From positions 3,100,001 to 3,164,000 of the forward strand of contig NZ_OY764544.1 of NCBI RefSeq assembly GCF_963668475.1: a DNA stretch of 64,000 nucleotides. The letters are read 5' to 3'. The notes under the pieces are model-generated. The model saw nothing but the letters and a program-made list of their open reading frames with translations. It was not told the origin of the DNA and did not search any database. Below, one piece after another: positions 17,614 through 25,876 of the stretch. Within the stretch, counting starts at the first letter, position 1, and the number at the start of each line of letters is the position of its first letter. Origin of the DNA: an uncultured Methanospirillum sp. (GTDB taxonomy: Archaea; Halobacteriota; Methanomicrobia; Methanomicrobiales; Methanospirillaceae). A program made the position numbers and the translations under genes.

Positions 17614-18105
17614 ATGGGAACGAAAGGACGCATGATCGTCGGTATGGACGTTGATGAGCTCATCGGGCTACTCAACAAAGCCCTGAGCGATGAGTGGCTT
17701 GCGTACTATCAGTACTGGATCGGAGCCAAGGTGGTGAAGGGACCGACCAAGGATGCGGTGATGGCTGAACTTGTCCAGCATGCAACCGAGGAACTTGGAC
17801 ATGCAGATATGATCGCACTCCGAATTATGCAACTTGGGGGAACCCCGGTTCTTGAACCCAAAGAATGGTACAACCTGACAAACTGCGGGTATGATGTCCC
17901 GTCCGATCCCTTTGTCAGAGCCATCCTTGAGCAGAACATCAAGGGAGAACGGTGTGCGATTGAGACCTACAACAGACTGATGGCTGTGGTCAAAGACAAG
18001 GATCCGATCACATACAACATGGTGCTGACTATCATATCACAGGAGGTTGAACACGAAGAAGATCTTCAGGGTCTGCTCGAGGATCTTGAAGTCATCCTGA
18101 AATGA
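17614..18105 (+). CDS. Dps-like ferritin (DPSL / thioferritin type)
   Basis: 163 residues, a four-helix ferritin-like protein. Di-iron ligands are visible: E27, E60 and H63 in TEELGHAD, E112 in KGERCAIETY, E144 and H147 in QEVEHEED. Two cysteines, C91 and C114, lie near this site, a signature of the archaeal DPSL/thioferritin group, which forms 12-subunit cages, oxidises ferrous iron preferably with hydrogen peroxide, and protects against oxidative stress. The ATG at 17614 follows GAGGT at good spacing. Monocistronic, closed by a T-run at 18119. Cage formation and peroxide preference are family knowledge. Confidence 0.88.
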   Translation: MGTKGRMIVGMDVDELIGLLNKALSDEWLAYYQYWIGAKVVKGPTKDAVMAELVQHATEELGHADMIALRIMQLGGTPVLEPKEWYNLTNCGYDVPSDPFVRAILEQNIKGERCAIETYNRLMAVVKDKDPITYNMVLTIISQEVEHEEDLQGLLEDLEVILK

Positions 18106-18118
18106 AGATCTCCTGCAC

Positions 18119-18126
18119 TTTTTTTT
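18119..18126 (+). terminator. Poly-T transcription terminator after the Dps-like gene
   Basis: Eight T residues in a row 14 bases after the stop, without a strong hairpin, as is usual for archaeal intrinsic termination. Confidence 0.5.
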
Positions 18127-18261
18127 GTTTCTGGCTCCGGTTCAAGTACTCATCTTATAATTACTTTCCGGGGCAACCGCTTCACCTGCGCTTGGTGTAA
18201 CCATCCAGTAATCATCTCTGTAAGCCCGGCTGGTTACAATTCGCATATGTGGAGAACTCCT

Positions 18262-19752
18262 ATGGTCAACGCTGATATTGGCATCATTGTCGCATTTGTT
18301 GTGTATCTTACTCTAATGCTCACCGTCGGTGCATTATACTATAAAAAGACACACAATGTTTCCGATTATATCCTGGGAAGCAGAGGTCTGAATAAATATG
18401 TTGCTTCGCTCAGTGCTGAAGCATCTGATATGAGTGGGTGGCTTCTCATTGGTCTGCCAGGTCTGGCGTACGCATCAGGAATGCAGGCAGGATGGGTTGC
18501 CCTGGGTCTCATCATTGGAACATTTCTGAACTGGAAACTGGTAGCAAAACGTCTGCGTATATATACACAGGAGGCCGGGGATTCTCTCACCCTGCCTGAG
18601 TTTTTTAAGAACCGGTTTCATGATAAGTCAGATATCATCGGCGGAATATGTGCGATATTCATCCTGATATTCTTCCTTCTGTATACGTCTGCCCAGTTTG
18701 TCTCTACAGGCAAACTCTTCAACACAGTCTTCGGGATTGATTACACCACAGCACTTCTCATCGGTTCTCTTATCGTTGTGGTTTACACCTTTTTTGGAGG
18801 GTTTATGGCGGTATGTTGGACTGACTTCTTCCAGGGCCTTCTCATGCTCTTTGCCATCCTGATTGTTCCTATTGCGGCGATAGGTCTCCTTGGTGGGCCG
18901 GTTGCAACAATCGATACAATCAATGCAGCAAATCCCAATCTGCTCAATCCGTTTGCTGATGCTGATGGGACTCCGCTCACGGCAATCGCGATCATCTCTC
19001 TTATGGCGTGGGGTCTCGGATACTTTGGCCAGCCCCATATCCTTGTCAGGTTCATGGCTATCCGTGATCCCAAAGAGATCGGACATGCCCGGCTTGTTGC
19101 AATGATCTGGGTTATTCTCTCCCTTGTAGCAGCAGTTGCAATCGGTCTCGTGGGAAAGGTCTTCCTTTCACAACCACTCGTGGGATCTGCATCAGAAACA
19201 GTATTCATGGTGATGACCGATCAGATCTTCTTCTCGTTCCTTGCCGGGATAATCCTCTGTGGTATTCTTGCAGCAATTATGAGCACTGCATCCTCACAAC
19301 TTCTGGTTACCTCCTCTGCTGTATCAGAAGATCTCTACAGGACTTACGTGCGTCCGAATGCAAGTGAAAAAGAAGGAGTATGGGTGAGCAGGATATCAGT
19401 GCTTGTCGCTGCAGGCATTGCTATTCTTCTTGGTCTCAATCCTGACAGCCTTGTGTACGGTATTGTCTCCTATGCGTGGGCAGGATTTGGAGCTGCCTTT
19501 GGTCCTGCACTGTTGATGGCCCTCTTCTGGCGACGCATGACAAAAGCTGGTGCCCTTGCCGGAATTATCAGCGGTGGTGTGACTGTTCTCATCTGGAAAC
19601 AGCTCAACCTATTCAATCTGTACGAGATAGTACCAGGATTTATTATTGCTCTCATTGCAATCTATGTTGTCAGCATGCTGACTCCTGCACCAGATTCATC
19701 TGTCATTGCAGTCTTTGATGATGTTGAAACGGCTGACAAAAATTCGAACTGA
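18262..19752 (+). CDS. putP: Sodium/proline symporter, SSS family
   Basis: About 496 residues from the ATG at 18262, which follows GGAG at nine bases; an upstream in-frame ATG (18247) would add five residues. About 13 membrane helices. Characteristic segments: DYILGSRGLNKYVASLSAEA with the ASDMSGWLLIGLPG loop of PutP (TM2), and YFGQPHILVRFMAI. It imports proline (or a similar solute such as betaine) with Na+, likely for osmotic balance or as a nutrient. Monocistronic, with a hairpin terminator. Proline as substrate is inferred from family similarity. Confidence 0.92.
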   Translation: MVNADIGIIVAFVVYLTLMLTVGALYYKKTHNVSDYILGSRGLNKYVASLSAEASDMSGWLLIGLPGLAYASGMQAGWVALGLIIGTFLNWKLVAKRLRIYTQEAGDSLTLPEFFKNRFHDKSDIIGGICAIFILIFFLLYTSAQFVSTGKLFNTVFGIDYTTALLIGSLIVVVYTFFGGFMAVCWTDFFQGLLMLFAILIVPIAAIGLLGGPVATIDTINAANPNLLNPFADADGTPLTAIAIISLMAWGLGYFGQPHILVRFMAIRDPKEIGHARLVAMIWVILSLVAAVAIGLVGKVFLSQPLVGSASETVFMVMTDQIFFSFLAGIILCGILAAIMSTASSQLLVTSSAVSEDLYRTYVRPNASEKEGVWVSRISVLVAAGIAILLGLNPDSLVYGIVSYAWAGFGAAFGPALLMALFWRRMTKAGALAGIISGGVTVLIWKQLNLFNLYEIVPGFIIALIAIYVVSMLTPAPDSSVIAVFDDVETADKNSN

Positions 19753-19765
19753 GATCTGATACACT

Positions 19766-19793
19766 CCGGTCATCCCGACCGGGAACATTTTTT
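19766..19793 (+). terminator. Hairpin plus T-run after putP
   Basis: CCGGTC (19766-19771) pairs with GACCGG (19777-19782) across a five-base loop, followed by TTTTTT at 19788-19793; 14 bases after the putP stop. Confidence 0.6.
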
Positions 19794-19834
19794 ATGTGTT
19801 ATCTGATGGTTGCCCTGAGCTCGCTATGGATAAA

Positions 19835-19843
19835 TTGTATAAC
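19835..19843 (+). promoter_or_regulatory. TATA-like element before the small Cys-rich gene
   Basis: TTGTATAAC centred at about 19839 lies 33 bases before the ATG at 19872, predicting a leader of only a few bases. Confidence 0.35.
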
Positions 19844-19871
19844 CTCTGGTGCATAACGGTACTATTGCATA

Positions 19872-20123
19872 ATGCAGGGTGAAGAAACGTCCACTAATCA
19901 GCCTCACTCAGTAAAAGGTAACCGACCGCACTGCTTTTACCTCTGGTATCTGCATGGAAAAGCAGTCTGCTCAGAGGAGAACCTTAACCGTTCCTGTGCG
20001 TACCCGTTCTGGAATTGCCCGGTGAGATCTGAAACTCCTGATATCAGAAACAATATCGGAAATGAATCTGTATCGGCAGGTATTCCGCAGGAAAAGATCT
20101 ACAAAGAGTTGGGCTCAGCCTGA
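19872..20123 (+). CDS. Small four-cysteine protein
   Basis: 83 residues. Four cysteines C21, C33, C42 and C49 are set in HCFYLWYLHGKAVCSEE and CAYPFWNCPV, a spacing that looks like a metal or Fe-S binding site rather than chance; I recall similar short Cys modules in methanogen proteins but cannot name a family. There is no ribosome site, but a TATA-like element at the right distance suggests a leaderless message. The gene sits alone between the putP terminator and the convergent homocysteine operon. The C-terminal third has no clear character. Existence as a gene is likely but not certain. Confidence 0.5.
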   Translation: MQGEETSTNQPHSVKGNRPHCFYLWYLHGKAVCSEENLNRSCAYPFWNCPVRSETPDIRNNIGNESVSAGIPQEKIYKELGSA

Positions 20124-20249
20124 ATCGGTTACTCCGTCATTACCTCATTGTGGTAATCCGGATGAGGCAGTCTCCCTGGATAGTAGTATTAGAATAGTTG
20201 ATACAGGGTCTTGTTTCCAGGTGCCTGTTAGTTACCCTGTTTGAGATTC

Positions 20250-20981
20250 TTATCGGTGATCGCCATGACTGGTGATCCCTCCGGCAGTTATGAGGCTCTC
20301 GTCAACAGTTGCCAGAATTATTTTTGGAATCTCTCCCCATATCACGCTTTTATCTCCGAAGACTGCAAAGACTCCGTCGATACCTACTGGCAATCTTTCC
20401 AGGCATCTGTGATCTTCAGGTGTGAGTTCGTTGCACACAGCGGTTGCCACAGCATCTGCAAGAATGGGATCAGGGCTGAAGACTGTGACACTGTCTGCAA
20501 CCCCAAGTGATATAGAGGGGCCCACGGTTGCCGATGAAGTACAGATTCCATATATTCCTGAAGTTGGCCTTACAAGAAATGCATATTTTCCTGATAGGGG
20601 TGATTCACCTGCAAAAAGTCCGATGGTTACCTCACGGTCAGTGACCAGAGCAATATCTCCACCGTTATCTATCAGGCAGAACTTGCATCCCTGTGTGATC
20701 ACATCCTGGAGTGCAAAGGTGGCAACCGCCCCTGCGACCGCTGCCATGGGCCCGACCCCGGCTTTCTCTGCGGCATCTGCCATCCGGTTGATGATTGGGG
20801 ATGTCGTGGTTACTGCAAGTGGATCAAAGCTTGTTCTGAAAAAGGGATCAACGAGGATATACCTTTCAACCTCATGCCTTGCATCGGCAAGACCCTGGCA
20901 TGCGATCCTGATATCTTCGTCTCGATCTGCCACTATTGTGGCTATCGTCTCATGTAACTCGAAATGATACCTGACTGACAT
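20250..20981 (-). CDS. UPF0280 (COG2122) protein of homocysteine synthesis
   Basis: 243 residues, full-length UPF0280 with ApbE-like fold: MSVRYHFELHETIATIVAD start, AAVAGAVATFA, and the DNGGDIAL core (about 105-112). In Methanosarcina the COG2122 protein is genetically linked to conversion of aspartate semialdehyde to homocysteine with sulfide, acting with the DUF39 sulfurtransferase and a NIL-ferredoxin. All three are here in one operon; the start overlaps the ferredoxin stop (TGATG). Its precise chemistry is unsettled. Confidence 0.9.
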   Translation of the reverse strand: MSVRYHFELHETIATIVADRDEDIRIACQGLADARHEVERYILVDPFFRTSFDPLAVTTTSPIINRMADAAEKAGVGPMAAVAGAVATFALQDVITQGCKFCLIDNGGDIALVTDREVTIGLFAGESPLSGKYAFLVRPTSGIYGICTSSATVGPSISLGVADSVTVFSPDPILADAVATAVCNELTPEDHRCLERLPVGIDGVFAVFGDKSVIWGEIPKIILATVDESLITAGGITSHGDHR

Positions 20982-21367
20982 CAGATATCATTGTTTGAAA
21001 GGGCCTGGTGTGGGCAGGCAATTACACACCTGCCACAGAGTATACAGCGTTTTGTCTCAACCTGAAGTTCCCATTCACTGTTAAATGAGAATACCTCCTT
21101 CGGACAGACACTGATGCAGGAACCGCAGTCAACGCATTCATCGCGATCATGGCGGATTCCCTCTTCAAGGATACTTACTTCTGCACCGAGGCTCCGCATC
21201 TTTTCACTGACGAGTTTACAGGATTCGTCAGGAACGTCTACCAGGGCCTCTTCTCCTTCATGTGCATCTGATCGTGCCCGGTCAACATTGATCAGCACTC
21301 CGGTATCCTTGACAACCTCGGCAATTATCGGCCTGCTCTTATGTGAAAGTTTTACCAGAAGTTTCAT
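20981..21367 (-). CDS. NIL-domain ferredoxin, two [4Fe-4S] motifs
   Basis: 128 residues. The N-terminal NIL domain (about 1-70) is followed by two 4Fe-4S motifs, CVDCGSCISVCP (about 78-89) and CILCGRCVIACP (about 108-119). The protein is the equivalent of the small ferredoxin that works with the DUF39 protein in methanogen homocysteine formation, where it is thought to supply electrons or sulfur transfer through its clusters. It overlaps the DUF39 gene upstream by four bases and the UPF0280 gene downstream by one. Confidence 0.92.
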   Translation of the reverse strand: MKLLVKLSHKSRPIIAEVVKDTGVLINVDRARSDAHEGEEALVDVPDESCKLVSEKMRSLGAEVSILEEGIRHDRDECVDCGSCISVCPKEVFSFNSEWELQVETKRCILCGRCVIACPHQALSNNDI

Positions 21368-22875
21368 ACTCCCTGACCTCCGGGTTTGAAGAGTTTACCG
21401 AGATCACTTGCATGAAGGATGGCAATGCACTGGTTCTGTGCATCCACGACCGGAAGAGCACTGATCCGGTGGTGATCCAGTTTTTGTGCAGCGATATCAA
21501 CCGGTTCATCTGACCGTGTTGTGATCACATTCCTGGTCATGACATCTTTTACCCGTACTCTGCGTTCCGGATGAGCGACTGCCTTGGCGACATCGAACGT
21601 GGTTACCACTCCGACAAGTCTGCCCTGTTCGTTGAGTACCGGCAGATGATTTGTCTCACCCTTCAGAAGTTTTCTGGCTGCCTCGGGTATCTCTTCATCC
21701 TCCTTGATCGTGACAACCTTTCGCTGCATGATCTCCTGGACCAGTGCAACCTTCCGGGTCTCTCTCATCGGCTTGACCTGCTTTGAGGGGTCAAGACGTC
21801 TGGTCGGAAGACACAGTGTCATCTGTCCGTCTTCGATCCACTGCTTCAGAGTTCTGGCAACCTTCAGGGCATTCCGGTAACTGGAGAGAGACGAGGTCCT
21901 GACCTCTTCCCCGTTGAGATCGATCCTGCCGGTTTTCAGATCAGCATAACTGACCTGAGTAATGACCGGCCGGCTTCTTGAGGGGACTCCGTAATCCTTG
22001 ATGCTTACCGGGATCTCCTCATCCCTGATCGCGGTTCTCCTGACCACCTCGATATCAAGGACTGGCAGGGGAACACCGACTCCCATATACAGGGTGGGGC
22101 CGTACCGGTACATATATGCGGCTCTGAGGAAGTCGGTGGACATCTCGTTCATGTCGGCAGTTGTCATCAGGGTCCCGAAGTTTCCTGCAGAAGAGTGCTG
22201 CGTTCCCTCACCGACAACCATCCCTGGTGCACCCCCGAGGAGGATCGGCACTCCGCTTCCAATGAGCCTGAGGGCAGGATCGTTGCAGAGTGGGTTCAGA
22301 GTCCCTGCACCTGAATATGTCACATTCCCTGAGTGGGGAAGGAGGGTCCCCATGTAGGTGTAGAGGGTGTCATCTGAAGTATTGGTTGCTCCGTCGTACC
22401 GCTGGTAGGCGTTGCGTGGATTGACCATGATCGCCTGGTTGAGATCTTCAAGCCGAATTTCGGTGGTAATATTGCGGCGTGGATAACAATCGGATCCCGA
22501 GGATTGTGCCCTGAGTTCGATCGCTTTTCCTGCGATGAAATCCTCGATAACATGAGCCCCCCCATAACTCTCAGCCCTGGTGACTGATTTGTTTGTGGCT
22601 CCGATGTAGGTGTCAACAGCTGCAATACCCCCGTATGCATCTACATCATTGAGCCAGATCCGTTCCATCTTAATGGGGGGTTCTGCATGACCAAAATTGA
22701 GGAATGCACCTGAGGAACACATGGCCCCGAAGGTCCCGGTGGTTACTACATCCACCTCTTTGAGGGCTCCTTCTTCCCCGAGTTCACTGACAATTGCAGG
22801 CATCTCATCGGCAGTGACCACCCTGGCTGATCCCTCCCGTATCCGCCGGTTGATCTCATCGATGCTTTTATCCAT
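21364..22875 (-). CDS. L-aspartate semialdehyde sulfurtransferase (DUF39/HcyBio) with CBS pair
   Basis: 503 residues. The DUF39 domain covers about 1-365 and contains the two cysteines expected for persulfide chemistry, C53 in TFGAMCSSGAF and C130 in SGSDCYPRR. A tandem CBS pair follows (about 375-435 and 440-500). The enzyme incorporates sulfide into aspartate semialdehyde to give homocysteine, replacing the O-acyl-homoserine routes of bacteria. Crystal work on a Methanocaldococcus homolog showed its CBS pair binding S-adenosylmethionine and methylthioadenosine, so feedback control by methionine-cycle products is likely. First gene of the operon; a near-leaderless start is predicted. Confidence 0.92.
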   Translation of the reverse strand: MDKSIDEINRRIREGSARVVTADEMPAIVSELGEEGALKEVDVVTTGTFGAMCSSGAFLNFGHAEPPIKMERIWLNDVDAYGGIAAVDTYIGATNKSVTRAESYGGAHVIEDFIAGKAIELRAQSSGSDCYPRRNITTEIRLEDLNQAIMVNPRNAYQRYDGATNTSDDTLYTYMGTLLPHSGNVTYSGAGTLNPLCNDPALRLIGSGVPILLGGAPGMVVGEGTQHSSAGNFGTLMTTADMNEMSTDFLRAAYMYRYGPTLYMGVGVPLPVLDIEVVRRTAIRDEEIPVSIKDYGVPSRSRPVITQVSYADLKTGRIDLNGEEVRTSSLSSYRNALKVARTLKQWIEDGQMTLCLPTRRLDPSKQVKPMRETRKVALVQEIMQRKVVTIKEDEEIPEAARKLLKGETNHLPVLNEQGRLVGVVTTFDVAKAVAHPERRVRVKDVMTRNVITTRSDEPVDIAAQKLDHHRISALPVVDAQNQCIAILHASDLGKLFKPGGQGV

Positions 22876-22903
22876 ACTACTATCTTGTTCGCGGTCAGAT
22901 CAG

Positions 22904-22911
22904 TTATATAT
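22904..22911 (-). promoter_or_regulatory. TATA box of the homocysteine operon
   Basis: Minus-strand ATATATAA preceded by purines (AAGA) is centred about 32 bases before the ATG at 22875, predicting a start site about 5 bases upstream of the start codon. Confidence 0.55.
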
Positions 22912-23014
22912 TCTTAATGAATAATTCAGCAAGAGGCGAAAATGAAGATTTCCAGAGGAATTGTGCGTATTGAGATCAGTTCGAGTCTGGCACATGCAGA
23001 TGATGAGGGCATCT

Positions 23015-23410
23015 ATGCGTGACAGCATTCGTGTCCTGTTGTATGGTGTACTGACCTGGCTCATTCCGTTTCTGCTGGCAATACCCTTCTATTCTGGCGG
23101 AGAACTCCTGATCGATCAGCAACTTTTCAAGAGCATCATGATCATCATTGGATCTCTTACCGGAGCAGTCCTGATCGCTCACCTCTTCAGGGTCATGAGT
23201 TGGGAGTATCTGACTGCCGGATATGTCACTGCTGTGGCGTGGTTTTTGATAAACTGGGCACTTGATATTCTGATCCTGATCCCCCTGAGTGGACTCGATC
23301 TGATCTCCTATACATCCCAGATTGGACTTAGGTATCTCCTAATTCCTGTGATGACGATAATGGCCGGGGTAGTGGCTGATCATGCAGCAAAAAAAGGATC
23401 CAGAATCTAA
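23015..23410 (+). CDS. Four-helix membrane protein of unknown function
   Basis: 131 residues from the ATG at 23015, which has GAGGG five bases upstream; the longer frame back to 22961 reads poorly. Four predicted membrane helices: about 10-28, 38-60, 70-95 (YVTAVAWFLINWALDILILI) and 105-125. A short basic tail ends it. The arrangement resembles small integral membrane proteins common in methanogens without known role. The next gene starts within its last 29 bases, so the two are coupled. Confidence 0.72.
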   Translation: MRDSIRVLLYGVLTWLIPFLLAIPFYSGGELLIDQQLFKSIMIIIGSLTGAVLIAHLFRVMSWEYLTAGYVTAVAWFLINWALDILILIPLSGLDLISYTSQIGLRYLLIPVMTIMAGVVADHAAKKGSRI

Positions 23411-23996
23411 GCCCCCCGTTTCAGACATCGATCAGGATGCCGCTGATCAGACGGGAATTTCTGTCAACTCTCCAGTTCAGGAGTTTCTCCCAGCACTCTG
23501 GTATCTGCTTGCTGATCGAATCGCCCCGAAGTTCTGTTGCAGGTATCCGTCCCCTCTTCAGCAGATATTTCAGGCTGCGGTCAGGGAGGTCTCACGTGAT
23601 GACGGGGATTTGGACAGGGCAGTGTCCTGGTTGCATGATATTGTCACAAATGCACCTGCAGAAGAGATGATATTCGAGCAGGCCGGCCAACTCCTGAACA
23701 TCATCGAGTGGAGGCGTACGTATCATCCCTCATGGTTTGCACCGGGAAGCAGGGGTCGCAGGCTGAAACCAGGAAGATGTTCTGAATATATCAGCCATGC
23801 CATAGTACTGCTCCAGACCGGATCTGATAAAGATGCACTTGATCTGACAGAAAAGATCCTTGACTCTTCAGAACCTGCTTCAGATGATCAGTTCCTTGTA
23901 TATCTTATCCGTTCAGCGGTCTTCATCTGCAGCGGAGAGGTTGCAAAGGGTGAAGCAGAACTTGCCAGAATAACCCGGAAGAACCTCCCGAATTGA
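23382..23996 (+). CDS. Hypothetical protein, soluble helical
   Basis: 204 residues, soluble. It begins with a charged, probably disordered 30 residues, then a helical domain containing FLPALWYLLADRIAP, WRRTYHPSWFAPGSRGRR and a TPR-like C-terminal part (SHAIVLLQTGSDKDALDL, then a second helical pair). No family recognised. It overlaps the upstream membrane-protein gene by 29 bases and precedes the receiver gene by 66 bases. The ATG at 23382 has no good ribosome site but is the only upstream candidate. Confidence 0.6.
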   Translation: MQQKKDPESKPPVSDIDQDAADQTGISVNSPVQEFLPALWYLLADRIAPKFCCRYPSPLQQIFQAAVREVSRDDGDLDRAVSWLHDIVTNAPAEEMIFEQAGQLLNIIEWRRTYHPSWFAPGSRGRRLKPGRCSEYISHAIVLLQTGSDKDALDLTEKILDSSEPASDDQFLVYLIRSAVFICSGEVAKGEAELARITRKNLPN

Positions 23997-24062
23997 GGGG
24001 ACGAAAGTGTTTTTCCCTCTTTCATACACATGATAGTTGATACGGGCAGGGGTCGGGCGCTC

Positions 24063-24707
24063 ATGGGTCAGAAACAGAAGAAGATACTGATAATCGACGA
24101 CGAGGCAGTATTCAGGGAGGCACAGAGTGAAGCACTGACCAGGTGTGGATACACCTGTAATGCAGTGGAAAATGCAGGGCACGGGATACAGCGCCTGAAA
24201 TCTGAACACTACGATCTCGTACTTCTGGATATCATGATGGATCCCCTTGATGGGTGGGATACGCTTGATCTGATCAAGAACCTTCCTCAGGGACCGGAGA
24301 TTCCGGTCTTTATGTCATCAGCAAAAGTTGTGTTTGCAGATGAGATACTCCGGTTCGGAGAACAGATCAGTGGATTTATAAAAAAACCCTTTGTTGACTC
24401 TGAAATTTGTGAGTACATCAACTCGTTCTTTGAGTGGTACGATGCTGTCCTCTCTGATGCTTCTGGTGCAGAATCAAAAGGGGTTCCTTCTGATGTATGT
24501 GCTGAATGGATTCTTCTGTCACGGCAGATTCGAGCATTAAAAGGACTGAAAGAGATCGTGAACCCCCGATGTATCCCGGATGAGACTGAATCTGAAGAGG
24601 TGATATTTGCACGCAAACTTAGAGAGATTCAGCTGCTCATCGATGAGAAGATGCAGAAGCGTGTATCTATCATTCATGATCATCCTCCACTTCTTCTCAG
24701 GGGCTGA
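24063..24707 (+). CDS. Response regulator, receiver plus C-terminal helical extension
   Basis: 214 residues from the ATG at 24063 (an upstream in-frame ATG at 24030 would add 11 residues). The receiver (about 5-125) has acidic IIDDEA, phospho-acceptor Asp in LVLLDIMMDPLDGW and Lys in FIKKPFVD. Where canonical receivers have P after the MM, this has D (MMDP), a common archaeal variant. The C-terminal 90 residues are helical without a known DNA-binding or enzymatic domain. It may act by protein-protein contact. No partner kinase is adjacent. Confidence 0.82.
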   Translation: MGQKQKKILIIDDEAVFREAQSEALTRCGYTCNAVENAGHGIQRLKSEHYDLVLLDIMMDPLDGWDTLDLIKNLPQGPEIPVFMSSAKVVFADEILRFGEQISGFIKKPFVDSEICEYINSFFEWYDAVLSDASGAESKGVPSDVCAEWILLSRQIRALKGLKEIVNPRCIPDETESEEVIFARKLREIQLLIDEKMQKRVSIIHDHPPLLLRG

Positions 24708-24793
24708 TCTTTACCAATGAACCGTTCAGGCATGCCTTACCTGCCATCATTTGTAGTCCTGCTGCTCAGAAAAATGACATGGGACGGGAGAAG

Positions 24794-25504
24794 ATGATGT
24801 ACCTGGATGACATTATCCGCGATCTGGAAGCCTTCGCCCCGCCCGAACTGGCTGAACCGTTTGATCAGGGAAAGATTGGTCTGATTGTCGAGGGGAAGCA
24901 TGAGATTACCAAGGTTTGTACCTGTCTTGATGTCACTGCATCAGTCGTCAGGCAGGCGATAGAACTCGGGTCAGATCTGATTGTCGCCCATCATACTCCC
25001 TTCTGGTATCCCCTTACCAGTATAAAGGGATCAGATGCCTCACTGCTTCGTGATCTTCTCAGCAATGGAATCAATGTGTATGTCATGCATACCAACTACG
25101 ACCTGGCAGTGAACGGGGTGAATCATTGTCTGGCCGGCCTGCTCGGACTTGGTTCTCTCCGTTCTCTCTCACTCGGGGTGGTTGGAGACTGTCATCTCAC
25201 TCCTTCAATGATCGCTGATCATCTTGGAACTTCACTCCGGATCTGGGGCAGTGTCGGTGATATCAGGCGGCTTGCTGTCGTTGGGGGATCTGGCTTTGAT
25301 CCTGTACTGATCAATGAAGCTGCTGCTGCAGGAGCACAGGCCTTTCTCTCTGCAGAACTGAAACATTCTGTTGCAAGGGCTTCGCCAATTCCCCTCCTGG
25401 AAGCAACACACTATTCACTTGAAGCCCCGGCCATGCGTATCCTTGCAGGCAGAATGGGTTGGACCTACATCGATGATCCACCTGTATTGAGCACATATCC
25501 ATGA
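24794..25504 (+). CDS. Nif3-like dinuclear metal centre protein
   Basis: 236 residues from the ATG at 24794, which follows GGGAG; ATG 24779 is an alternative. Nif3/YbgI fold with metal ligands HH in IVAHHTPFWY (about 66-67), D in THYDL-type segment HTNYDLAVNGVN, and H/E in the C-terminal ELKHSVAR and ATHYSLEAPAM. The family forms toroidal hexamers with two metal ions per subunit; its biochemical role (often labelled GTP cyclohydrolase I type 2) is not established. Its stop overlaps the next start by ATGA, coupling it to a SWIM-finger protein. Confidence 0.88.
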   Translation: MMYLDDIIRDLEAFAPPELAEPFDQGKIGLIVEGKHEITKVCTCLDVTASVVRQAIELGSDLIVAHHTPFWYPLTSIKGSDASLLRDLLSNGINVYVMHTNYDLAVNGVNHCLAGLLGLGSLRSLSLGVVGDCHLTPSMIADHLGTSLRIWGSVGDIRRLAVVGGSGFDPVLINEAAAAGAQAFLSAELKHSVARASPIPLLEATHYSLEAPAMRILAGRMGWTYIDDPPVLSTYP

Positions 25505-25839
25505 GTGATCCTCTCTCGGATCTTGCTGCCGGCTCTCCCCTCAATGAATGGATGAGGAAGAGGATCGGTGCTTATTACAAGAGCCGGGGAAAGAAGGCAC
25601 TTGACATCGTTGACCAGGACAGGGTTAAACGGTATCGTGACTTTTTTGTGGTTGTGGGCGACACCGGGGAATACGTGGTCGAGGATGACTTCTGTTCCTG
25701 TGATGATTTTCTCCATCGTGGCGGACGTTGCGCTCATATTCTTGCTGTAAAGATGGCACGGATAACCGGCAGGTTTGAACTGATCGATCTCTGGTATCAC
25801 GAAGATCTTGCAGCCGGGCCGGGTAGTACAGCCTTATAG
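25501..25839 (+). CDS. Small SWIM zinc-finger protein
   Basis: 112 residues. A complete SWIM signature C65-x-C67-x9-C77-x-H79 lies in FCSCDDFLHRGGRCAHILA, expected to bind one zinc and contact nucleic acid or protein. The preceding segment (RYRDFFVVVGDTGEYVVEDD) is the typical beta-hairpin lead-in. There is no helicase or transposase domain, unlike most SWIM proteins. Translationally coupled to the Nif3-like gene and 37 bases before alaS, so a role near translation or nucleic-acid metabolism is possible but unproven. Confidence 0.82.
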   Translation: MSDPLSDLAAGSPLNEWMRKRIGAYYKSRGKKALDIVDQDRVKRYRDFFVVVGDTGEYVVEDDFCSCDDFLHRGGRCAHILAVKMARITGRFELIDLWYHEDLAAGPGSTAL

Positions 25840-25876
25840 AAGGCAGGAGAATAGCTAAGGCACTGCGGGAATCTTC

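Noticed and set aside
19801..20249. Riboswitch or non-coding RNA between putP and the homocysteine operon
   Set aside because: No conserved riboswitch core is recognisable; the stretch is better explained by the small Cys-rich gene and two terminator regions.
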